Source of the DNA: VRUE01 sp963774555
GTDB lineage: Bacteria > Actinomycetota > Thermoleophilia > Solirubrobacterales > 70-9
Assembly: GCA_963774555.1 (NCBI GenBank)
Contig: CAVZFL010000002.1
Location: forward strand, 124,001 to 188,000
Length of the DNA stretch: 64,000 nucleotides
Direction of reading: 5' to 3'
A program made the translations under genes and the position numbers. Positions within the stretch are counted from its first letter, which is position 1, and each line of letters begins with the position of its first letter. This document shows, in pieces, positions 27,208-34,363 of this stretch. A model generated the notes under the pieces. It was not told the origin of the DNA, did no database searches, and was given only the letters and a program-made list of their open reading frames with translations.

Positions 27208-27324
27208 CCACATCTTCCAGGCCTTTCTCGTGACCTGCTGGAGTTGGCACCTCCCCTCGAACCGATGGCTCGAGGTGGTTGCCGGGGCTTCACTGGGCCA
27301 GTCCCTCCACCCCTCTAGATGTGG
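27208..27324 (-). ncRNA. SAM-I (S-box) riboswitch
   Basis: On the minus strand P1 is CCACATCT (27317-27324) paired with AGATGTGG (27208-27215). Inside are the kink-turn GGAGGGACTGGCCC, the invariant GTGAAGCCCCGGCAACC, the P3 hairpin CCTCGAGCC...GGTTCGAGGGG and GGTGCCAACTCC, then P4 and GAAAGG. These are the conserved SAM-I core elements in order. It lies about 80 bases upstream of the threonine-synthase-family gene, and a terminator follows. When SAM binds, P1 is stable and the terminator forms, so the genes are off when methionine/SAM is plentiful. Confidence 0.95.
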
Positions 27325-27430
27325 CGCTTATGTAGGCAGGAACCATACCAGGGGCTATCCCGTCCATCGGAAGGCGGCGGCGACGGCTAACCTTGTGCGC
27401 CCATGCCCGACGAGACGATGAGCGTGAACG

Positions 27431-28438
27431 ATGCCGAACCTTCCGAAGCCGAGGCTGCGGCGCGTCGGCCGGCGCGACGAGCTCATCTCCGCGGCAGCAC
27501 CGGCTGAGCCGCAGGCTCCGCGCGTCGAGCAGATCGACTCGTCCGGCCTGCGCTGGGTCAACATCGAGCGGCCGGGAGCGCTGGAGCGCACCTGGCTGGA
27601 GGAGAACTTCAACTTCCACGCCCTCGACCTCGAGGACGTGCTCTCGCGCAACCAGCGGCCGAAGATCGACGTCTACGACGACTACCTCTTCATCGTCCTC
27701 CACTTCCCCGTCTTCGACCCCGCCGCCGGCCGGCTGGGCACCGGCGAGCTCGACCTCTTCGTCGGGCCCGGCTACGTGGTGACGATCCCCAACCAGCCCC
27801 TGCAGCCGGTCGAGTACCTGTTCGAGCGCTGCCGCGCCAAGGAGGAGCTGCGCGAGCAGCTCTTCTCGCGCGGCTCCGGCTACCTGCTCTACCGCCTCGT
27901 CGACGACAGCTTCGACTACTGCTTCCCGATGCTGCGCAAGATCGGCAACAAGCTCGACGCGCTCGAGGACGACATCTTCGAGGGGCGCTCGGAGGAGGTC
28001 GTGCGCGACATCTCCAACGTCAAGCAGGAGATCATCAACTTCCGCAAGGTGATCCGGCCGCAGCGGCCGGTACTGCGCGACCTGGAGAAGGTCAAGCAGC
28101 GCTACCTCGCGACCGATCTCGACCTGGAGATCTACTTCGACGACATCGTCGACGCCCACGAGCGGATCTGGGACATGCTGGAGAACTACAAGGAGGTGGT
28201 CGACTCGCTGGCGGAGACCAACGAGTCGGTGATCTCCCACCGCGTCAACGACATCCTTCGCGTACTCACCTCGATCAGCGTCATCGTCCTGCCGCTGACC
28301 CTGCTGGCGAGCATCTGGGGGATGAACTCCGGGGTTCCGGGCGAGCAGAGCCTGACCGCGTTCTGGGTGATCGTCGGGGTGATGTTCGCCCTCCTCCTCG
28401 GCATGGTCGCCTACTTCCGCCGCCGCGGCTGGCTCTGA
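27431..28438 (+). CDS. corA: CorA-family magnesium transporter
   Basis: 335 residues. The N-terminal soluble funnel domain has the RWVNIERPG and FNFHALDLEDVLSRNQRPKIDVYDDYLFIVLHFP segments. A long helix bundle (about 170-260) leads to two C-terminal membrane segments (about 273-295 and 305-327), with the signature GMN at 297-299 between them. CorA is a pentameric channel for Mg2+ (also Co2+/Ni2+). It is divergent from the riboswitch-controlled operon. The first 30 residues are Arg-rich and the start could be slightly different. Confidence 0.92.
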   Translation: MPNLPKPRLRRVGRRDELISAAAPAEPQAPRVEQIDSSGLRWVNIERPGALERTWLEENFNFHALDLEDVLSRNQRPKIDVYDDYLFIVLHFPVFDPAAGRLGTGELDLFVGPGYVVTIPNQPLQPVEYLFERCRAKEELREQLFSRGSGYLLYRLVDDSFDYCFPMLRKIGNKLDALEDDIFEGRSEEVVRDISNVKQEIINFRKVIRPQRPVLRDLEKVKQRYLATDLDLEIYFDDIVDAHERIWDMLENYKEVVDSLAETNESVISHRVNDILRVLTSISVIVLPLTLLASIWGMNSGVPGEQSLTAFWVIVGVMFALLLGMVAYFRRRGWL

Positions 28439-28463
28439 GCGGCGCCCGCTCTCATAGGATGGG

Positions 28464-28958
28464 ATGCCCGTGGCAAATTTCCGCATCTGGGCGCCCTGGC
28501 GCCTCGCCTACGTGAAGGACGCGTCCAAGGACATCGAGGAGGAGTGCATCTTCTGCGCCAAGCCGGCGGCGGGCGACGACGAGGCGAACCTGATCGTCCA
28601 CCGCGGCGAGAGCTGCTTCGTGATCCTCAACCTCTTCCCCTATACCAACGGCCACCTGATGGTGGCGCCATACGCGCACATCGGGCGGATCCAGGACCTG
28701 CCGGACGCGACCGTGGCCGAGATGATGGGTCTGGCGCAGGCGGCGATGGGCCGGCTCGAGGACGTCTATGAGCCACACGGCTTCAACGTCGGCTTCAACC
28801 AGGGCCGGATCGCGGGCGCCGGGGTCGAGCACCACATCCACATGCACGTGGTGCCGCGCTGGGCGGGCGACAACAACTTCATGCCGGTGATCGCCGACAC
28901 CAAAGTGATGCCGCAGACGATCGAGCAGAGCTACGCGGCACTGAAGGGGGCCTTTTGA
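28464..28958 (+). CDS. HIT-family nucleotide hydrolase (Ap4A phosphorylase-like)
   Basis: 164 residues. It begins RIWAPWRLAYV, typical of actinobacterial Ap4A-phosphorylase-like HIT proteins. ECIFCAKPA supplies a Cys pair and HHIHMHVVPRW at 123-133 is the histidine triad with the nucleophilic central His. It probably cleaves diadenosine polyphosphates or related nucleotidyl phosphoesters. An in-frame GTG at 28470 lies nine bases after a TAGGAT hexamer and could be a leaderless start. It overlaps the phosphomutase gene by four bases. Confidence 0.88.
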   Translation: MPVANFRIWAPWRLAYVKDASKDIEEECIFCAKPAAGDDEANLIVHRGESCFVILNLFPYTNGHLMVAPYAHIGRIQDLPDATVAEMMGLAQAAMGRLEDVYEPHGFNVGFNQGRIAGAGVEHHIHMHVVPRWAGDNNFMPVIADTKVMPQTIEQSYAALKGAF

Positions 28959-30337
28959 GCGAGCAGCCGATCCTTGCCCCGCCGGGGATTTTCAAGGCGT
29001 ACGACATTCGCGGGCTCTACGGCGAGGAGATGGACGGGACGACCGCGCACGCGATCGGTCGCGCTTTTGCCCGCGTGCTCGGCAGGCTGCGGGGAAAGCA
29101 ACCCTCAGAGCTGCGCGTCGGCCTCGGCCGCGACATGCGCCTGACCGCGCCGGCGATGGCGGCGGAGCTCCGCGACGGGCTGATCTTCGAGGGGGCGACG
29201 GTGCTCGACGCCGGCATGGTCGCCACCGAGATGCTCTACCACCTGGTCGGCTCGCGCCAGCTCGACGGCGGCGCGATGGTCACCGCCTCGCACAACCCCA
29301 AGGCCTACACCGGGGTGAAGCTGGTGCGCGAGGGCGCTCTGGCCCTCTCCGGCGACGCCGGCATCGGCGACGTCAAGCGCGAGATCGAAGCCGGGCTCGG
29401 CCACGCTCCCGGCGGCGGCGCGCTGGAGGAGGTCGACGTCTGGGAGGAATACCGCGCTCACGCGCTCTCGTTCATCGACCCGGCCAAGGTGCGGCCGATG
29501 AAGGTCGTCGTCGACGGCGGCAACGGCATGGCCGGGCCGATGGTCGGCCCGACGCTGCATGGCCTCGGGCTCGATCTCGAGGAGATGTACTTCCAGCCCG
29601 ACGGCGAGTTCCCCGACCACGAGCCCAACCCACTGCTGGAGGAGAACCGCCGGATGATCATCGACCGGGTGCGGTCTTCGGGCGCCGACCTCGGCATCGC
29701 CTGGGACGGCGACGCCGACCGCTGCTTCTTCATCGACGGCACGGGTGAGTTCTGCGACGGCGACTTCATCTGCGCCCTGCTGGCGCGGGCGGCCCTGGCC
29801 AAGAACCCCGGCGCGACGATCCTCTACGACCCCCGCTCCAGCCGCGCCGTACCCGACCTCGTCGCCGCCGAGGGCGGCCGCTCCGAGCTCTCCCGCGTCG
29901 GCCACGCCTTCTTCAAGATCCGCATGCGCGAGGAGGGCGCCGCCTTCGGCGGCGAGGTCTCCGGCCACTACTACTTCCGCGATTTCTGGAACGCCGACTC
30001 GGGCACGATCCCGGCCCTGCTGATGCTGGAGCTGCTCTCGGTCGAAGGCCGCACACTGGCCGAGCTGATGGCCGAGTTCCGCTCGCGCTACTTCATCTCC
30101 GGCGAGATCAACTCCGAGGTCGCCGATCCCCAGGCGAAGATTGCCGAGATAACCGAGCGCTACGGCGACGGCAAGCAGACGACCCTCGACGGGATCTCGG
30201 TCGACTACCCCGAGTGGCACTTCAACGTGCGCCCCTCCAACACCGAGCCGCTGCTGCGGCTCAACCTCGAGTCGCTGGTCTCGCGCGAGGACATGGAGAC
30301 CAGGCGCGACGAGCTGCTCGGACTGATCCGGGCATGA
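28955..30337 (+). CDS. manB: Phosphomannomutase/phosphoglucomutase
   Basis: 460 residues of the alpha-D-phosphohexomutase family, all four domains present. The phosphoserine Ser112 lies in TASHNPK, the metal loop is WDGDADRCF, the sugar-binding loop is GGEVSGHYYF, and the phosphate-binding loop is NTEPLLRL. It interconverts hexose-6- and hexose-1-phosphates, supplying mannose-1-P or glucose-1-P for the surface sugar genes in this window. It starts in the HIT gene and ends in the next gene, so three genes are coupled. Confidence 0.92.
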   Translation: MSEQPILAPPGIFKAYDIRGLYGEEMDGTTAHAIGRAFARVLGRLRGKQPSELRVGLGRDMRLTAPAMAAELRDGLIFEGATVLDAGMVATEMLYHLVGSRQLDGGAMVTASHNPKAYTGVKLVREGALALSGDAGIGDVKREIEAGLGHAPGGGALEEVDVWEEYRAHALSFIDPAKVRPMKVVVDGGNGMAGPMVGPTLHGLGLDLEEMYFQPDGEFPDHEPNPLLEENRRMIIDRVRSSGADLGIAWDGDADRCFFIDGTGEFCDGDFICALLARAALAKNPGATILYDPRSSRAVPDLVAAEGGRSELSRVGHAFFKIRMREEGAAFGGEVSGHYYFRDFWNADSGTIPALLMLELLSVEGRTLAELMAEFRSRYFISGEINSEVADPQAKIAEITERYGDGKQTTLDGISVDYPEWHFNVRPSNTEPLLRLNLESLVSREDMETRRDELLGLIRA

Positions 30338-31164
30338 TGAACCTGCAGCCCCTGAGCGACCGTCGGATCGCTGCCGGGAACCTGATCGCCACCGCCTTGA
30401 CCGTGCTCATCGGACTTACCGCTGCGTCCTGGTTCTACCCGGTCGGCCTGATCGTCGTTCTCTGCCTGGCCCTCGCGGTGGCGCTGGCGGTGATCTGGAG
30501 GGCGGGAGGCGATCGGCGCCGTGCGATGCAGGGCGGCGCTACCGCCGAGGCCCCGCAGCCCAGCTCCGACCACAAGGTCTCGGCGCCCAGGCTTTCCGGA
30601 GCGTCCCGCACGATCGGCGTCTTCACCATGCCCCAGCAGGACGAGACCGCGTCGATCGACGTCAACTGGGCGACCTTTGGAATGGGCGTCGAGCGGCTGA
30701 AGGAGCAGATCAAGAACTACGGGCACTTCGAGGTGCAGGCCTGCATCGGCATCAACGACGCGGGGCTCGTGATGGCCACCTTCCTCGGCAGCGCGAGCCT
30801 CGGGTCGCCGAGCCTCGGTTACATCAGGTACACCCGCTCGGGGCCGGCTGAGAAGGAGATACACATCGGAACCGAGACGATCCTGCCGACGCTCGAGCAA
30901 CCCAATCCGACCCTGCTGCTCGCCGATTTCGAGATCAAGTCGGGCAAGGCGCTGCGCGGCGTGGTCGAGCACCTGCGCTCCGAATACCAAGCGCCGCGCA
31001 TCTATCTCGCCGCCTTCGGCGCCCAGGCGGAAAACGCCGACGGCCCGATCAGGTCGACGAACGAGCTCACCGCCGCTCCTGTGCTCCGCGAGCTCGAAGT
31101 CGAGCTCTTCGTCGCCTGCACGATGGGCGATCCCGGCATCGAGCCACCGCTGATGCTCAGGTGA
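30334..31164 (+). CDS. Hypothetical membrane protein with two N-terminal transmembrane segments
   Basis: 276 residues, ATG overlapping the phosphomutase stop (ATGA). Two hydrophobic segments lie at about 12-30 and 35-54 (AGNLIATALTVLIGLTA, VGLIVVLCLALAVALAVI), then a basic GGDRRR, so the remaining 220 residues are probably cytoplasmic. The soluble part has an alternating alpha/beta pattern and no motif I recognise. The stop overlaps the next start, so it belongs to the same operon. Confidence 0.7.
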   Translation: MMNLQPLSDRRIAAGNLIATALTVLIGLTAASWFYPVGLIVVLCLALAVALAVIWRAGGDRRRAMQGGATAEAPQPSSDHKVSAPRLSGASRTIGVFTMPQQDETASIDVNWATFGMGVERLKEQIKNYGHFEVQACIGINDAGLVMATFLGSASLGSPSLGYIRYTRSGPAEKEIHIGTETILPTLEQPNPTLLLADFEIKSGKALRGVVEHLRSEYQAPRIYLAAFGAQAENADGPIRSTNELTAAPVLRELEVELFVACTMGDPGIEPPLMLR

Positions 31165-32201
31165 GCGAGCACCGCGAAGTCGAGGCGAGCAGCCGCTCGA
31201 GCTGGGCGCTCGAGCAGGCGGCGCTGGCCGGGATCCACTGCCTGCGCATCCCGACGCCGTTCGCGGTTGGGAGGGTCAACTGCTACCTGATCGAGGACGA
31301 GCCGCTGACCCTCGTCGACACCGGGCCCAACTCGGGCAAGGCGCTCGACGAGCTCGAGTCACAGCTCGCAGAGCGCGGCCGCTCGATCGAAGAGCTCGAG
31401 CTGCTGATCGTCACCCACCAGCACATCGACCACCTGGGCCTGGCCGAGATCGTCGTCCAGCGCTCTGGCGCCAAGGTCGCCGCACTCGGCATCGCCCGCG
31501 AGCGACTCGCCAACTTCGACGAGGACGCCGAGGCCGAGGACCGCTTCGCGGTCGAGCTGATGCTGCGCAACGGCATCCCCGAGGAGATCACGGTGGCGCT
31601 GCGCAGCGTCTCGCGCAGCTTCCGCGGCTGGGGCTCTCACGTCGCCGTCACCCACCCGCTCGAGGACGGCCAAGCCCTTCCCTTCCGCGATCGAACCCTG
31701 CAGGCGATCCATCGCCCCGGACACAGCCCCTCCGACACGGTCTTCTGGGACGAGCAGCGCAAGATCCTGATCGCAGCGGACCACCTGATCGCCCACATCT
31801 CCTCCAACCCGTTGATCAGCCGCCCGCTCGACGGCTCTGAGAAGCGCCCGCAGGCCCTCGTCACCTACATCGAGTCGATGCGCAAGACGCGCGAGATGCC
31901 GGCCGAGATCGTCCTCTCCGGCCACGGCGAGCCGATCACGGACCACGTCGCCCTGATCGACGACCGCATCGCCAAGCACGAGCGCCGCAAGGAGAAGATC
32001 TTCAAGCTGATCGCCGAGCAGCCCCGCAGCGGCTTTGAGATCGCCCAGGCGATCTGGGGCAACGTCGCCGTCACCCAGGCTTTCCTCACCCTCTCCGAGG
32101 TGATCGGCCACGCCGACCTGCTGGTCAACGAGGGGCGGGTGCGGGAAGTGGACGACGGCGACGTTATCCGCTACGAGGTCATCTCAACTGGCAGCGCTTA
32201 G
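31161..32201 (+). CDS. Metallo-beta-lactamase-fold hydrolase with C-terminal winged helix
   Basis: 346 residues. The dinuclear zinc motif THQHIDH is at 85-91, further His/Asp ligands lie in HRPGHSPSD, IAADHLI and LSGHGEP. The last 80 residues (KIFKLIAEQPRSGFEIAQAIW...) are a winged-helix segment seen in LACTB2-like proteins. Its substrate is unknown; thioester or RNA hydrolysis are both known in the family. The stop overlaps, tail to tail, the stop of the next gene on the other strand. Confidence 0.85.
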   Translation: MSEHREVEASSRSSWALEQAALAGIHCLRIPTPFAVGRVNCYLIEDEPLTLVDTGPNSGKALDELESQLAERGRSIEELELLIVTHQHIDHLGLAEIVVQRSGAKVAALGIARERLANFDEDAEAEDRFAVELMLRNGIPEEITVALRSVSRSFRGWGSHVAVTHPLEDGQALPFRDRTLQAIHRPGHSPSDTVFWDEQRKILIAADHLIAHISSNPLISRPLDGSEKRPQALVTYIESMRKTREMPAEIVLSGHGEPITDHVALIDDRIAKHERRKEKIFKLIAEQPRSGFEIAQAIWGNVAVTQAFLTLSEVIGHADLLVNEGRVREVDDGDVIRYEVISTGSA

Positions 32202-32944
32202 ATGGAGAAGAATTCATATCCGCCTGTGTGGTTCGGGTTATCCTGTTGTTCTGTACAGCCCCATGAGTTGTATAAACCAGTGCTGGAAAATATGTACGGA
32301 CAGAAGCCCAGTAAAATGTCTTCCCCGTTGACTATGTAGATCGGTTCTAACGGAGTGGTTTTGAGGTCCAGTTTCCCCGTGCTGGGACAGAGGGCGCTCC
32401 CGCTTAGCTTTTTGAAGGTCACTCCAGCGAAAGTTACTTCGCCGTTTTTGGCCGAGGATAATAATGCGCCCTTGGCGGTCCCAACCGCTGCTTCGGCCCC
32501 GTAGGAGCATTCGATGCCACCACATTTGGTGTGCACGGTGATTTTCGCCGTCACTTCCGCAGTTTCGTGGCCTTTCCTTAAGTATTTGAGGGTGGACGGG
32601 CCGCCTTCTTCGGTGACGGTGCAACCTTCGCCGCAACCCGAGAAGGTATATTTGCCTTTGACCACGAACGGTTTCAGTTCCGATTTTTCTAATCCTTTGG
32701 CAGTTGCTTCGCCCAGGAATAAGACTTCGCATTTGACGGTAAAGAGGCTGGTTAACAGCGTGGCATTTTCAACCGACGTTTCGTGAATTTCCGGAACCGT
32801 GCACCTCAATACTCCTTCTATTTCTTCGCCCTCTGAGAGGCACAACCCTGTGAGCCCTTCCGCCGACGCCGAGCCGGTGCCGACGAAGGCCATCGCTAGC
32901 AGCGCCATGAGCGCCGCGAGGCCGAACATCCTGAGTGACTTCAT
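32198..32944 (-). CDS. Secreted cysteine-containing protein, function unknown
   Basis: 248 residues from the ATG at 32944, with GGAG seven bases upstream. The signal peptide is MKSLRMFGLAALMALLAMA with a likely cut after GTGSASA. The mature part is beta-rich with about ten Cys (for example GCGEGCTVTEEGG, TKCGGIECSYG), suggesting disulfides outside the cell. Its base composition is clearly more AT-rich than its neighbours. I recognise no named domain, but secreted proteins with this style of signal and Cys pattern are common in Solirubrobacterales (recollection, not tested). Confidence 0.75.
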   Translation of the reverse strand: MKSLRMFGLAALMALLAMAFVGTGSASAEGLTGLCLSEGEEIEGVLRCTVPEIHETSVENATLLTSLFTVKCEVLFLGEATAKGLEKSELKPFVVKGKYTFSGCGEGCTVTEEGGPSTLKYLRKGHETAEVTAKITVHTKCGGIECSYGAEAAVGTAKGALLSSAKNGEVTFAGVTFKKLSGSALCPSTGKLDLKTTPLEPIYIVNGEDILLGFCPYIFSSTGLYNSWGCTEQQDNPNHTGGYEFFSI

Positions 32945-32960
32945 CTGATCTCCTTCTCTT

Positions 32961-32979
32961 GCGATCCCGTCGGGATCGC
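32961..32979. other. 5' UTR hairpin next to the ribosome binding site
   Basis: GCGATCCCGTCGGGATCGC has perfect 8-base arms and a 3-base loop just upstream of the AAGGAG of the secreted-protein gene. A second hairpin CCGGG-TCGTT-CCCGG lies at about 32987-33001. Together they fill the leader between promoter and start codon and could affect translation or mRNA life. Confidence 0.55.
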
Positions 32980-33011
32980 TATGTGATACCGGGTCGTTCC
33001 CGGATAGTACT

Positions 33012-33039
33012 TTTATAAAGGAAATTTGAGCAAATGCAA
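33012..33039 (-). promoter_or_regulatory. Probable promoter of the secreted-protein gene
   Basis: Minus-strand TTGCAT (33034-33039) and TATAAA (33012-33017) are 16 bases apart in an AT-rich island of otherwise GC-rich DNA. Transcription would start near 33005 and leave a leader of about 60 bases holding two hairpins. Confidence 0.6.
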
Positions 33040-33132
33040 ATCTGGAGCGAGGCCCGCAGGAGATGCGTCGCCCGATCAGCGGGGCGGTCGCCTCCACACC
33101 GCTGAGCGCCCCCGAGCCCAATATGGTTGACG

Positions 33133-34242
33133 CTACGAGGCGACCGGGTGGCCGCCGCCGGCATCGCCAGCAGGCAGCGCCTGCACATGCGCCTCGTTCA
33201 GCTCGGCCGGTGAGGAGCAGCCGAGCAGGGCCAGCACCAGCTCGAGCTCCTCACGCAGCAGCTCGAGCACCCGGTGGGCACCGGACTCCCCGGCGACGGC
33301 CAGCCCCCACAGCACCGGCCTGCCGACCAGGACCGCGTCGGCGCCCAGCGCGAGGGCGATCGCGACGTCGGTGCCACGTCGGATGCCGCCGTCGACCAGC
33401 ACGGAGGCGTGCCCGGCGACCGCGGCGACCACCTCCGGCAGGGCCTCGGCCGTAGCGAGCGAGCAATCGAGCTGGCGACCGCCGTGGTTGGAGACGACGA
33501 CCCCGGCCGCTCCGTGCTCGACCGCGAGCGCCGCGTCCTCGCCGGTGAGAACCCCCTTGAGCAGGACCGGCACGCCGCACTCCGACGCCAGCCGCTCGAG
33601 GCCGCTCCAGGTCAGCGCCGGTTCCATCAGGGCGAAGGTCTCCTCGATCGTCACCGCGCGCTCGGAGCCGAGCGCCGCCTGCACGGCGGGCACGCCGAGA
33701 CCCTCCGGAATCCGGAACCCGGTGCGCAGGTCGCGCTCGCGCCGCCCCCCGCGCGGCGCGTCGACCGTCACCACGATCGCCTCGAAGCCGGCGTCGATCG
33801 CCTCCTCCATCAGCGCCCGCGTCACCCCCTCGTCGCGAAACGAGTAGAGCTGAAACCAGCGCCGGCCGTCCGGGGCAGCAGCCGCGACCTCACCGGGACG
33901 GGTGGTGGCGAGGGTCGAGAGGCACATCACGGTGCCGGCGCGCGCGGCGGCTTTCGCCATGCCGATCTCACCGTCCGGATCGACCAGTCGCTGGTAGGCC
34001 ACCGGGGCAACGAGGACCGGACTGGCCACCTCGCCCCCAAGTACGGTCGCGCGCGTCCCCCACTCGCCGTGCCCCGCCAGGACCCGCGGCCGCAGCCTGC
34101 GACGGCGCCAGGCGGCCACGCTCTCCTCCAGCGTCACCTCGTCGCAGGCGCCGCCGAAGAAGTAGCCGGCGGGGCCGGCCTCCAGCTTCTCCGCGGCTGC
34201 CCGCTCAAAGTCGGCGACGTTGATCGCGTCTTCGGGATTCAA
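33133..34242 (-). CDS. FMN-dependent alpha-hydroxy-acid dehydrogenase/oxidase
   Basis: 369 residues from a TTG at 34242. It is a TIM barrel of the lactate/glycolate oxidase family: YFFGGACDEVTLEES near the N-terminus, LVAPVAYQRL, WFQLYSF, VTVDAPRGGRRERDLRTGF, the catalytic VVSNHGGRQLD His and the DGGIRRGTDVAIALALGA phosphate site. It oxidises a 2-hydroxy acid such as lactate to the keto acid. The TTG was chosen because everything upstream is unrelated to the family. No dedicated electron acceptor is adjacent, so oxidase and dehydrogenase cannot be separated. Confidence 0.85.
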   Translation of the reverse strand: MNPEDAINVADFERAAAEKLEAGPAGYFFGGACDEVTLEESVAAWRRRRLRPRVLAGHGEWGTRATVLGGEVASPVLVAPVAYQRLVDPDGEIGMAKAAARAGTVMCLSTLATTRPGEVAAAAPDGRRWFQLYSFRDEGVTRALMEEAIDAGFEAIVVTVDAPRGGRRERDLRTGFRIPEGLGVPAVQAALGSERAVTIEETFALMEPALTWSGLERLASECGVPVLLKGVLTGEDAALAVEHGAAGVVVSNHGGRQLDCSLATAEALPEVVAAVAGHASVLVDGGIRRGTDVAIALALGADAVLVGRPVLWGLAVAGESGAHRVLELLREELELVLALLGCSSPAELNEAHVQALPAGDAGGGHPVAS

Positions 34243-34363
34243 GGCGCGGCCGAGTCTAATCGGCCCGATCGCGCAGCCGGTCAAGCGCCCCCAGGTACAG
34301 AATTCGTACCCGATCGACCGCCGGGCGTTGACGCCGCCTGCAAGTGCCTGTAGACAGGCGACC

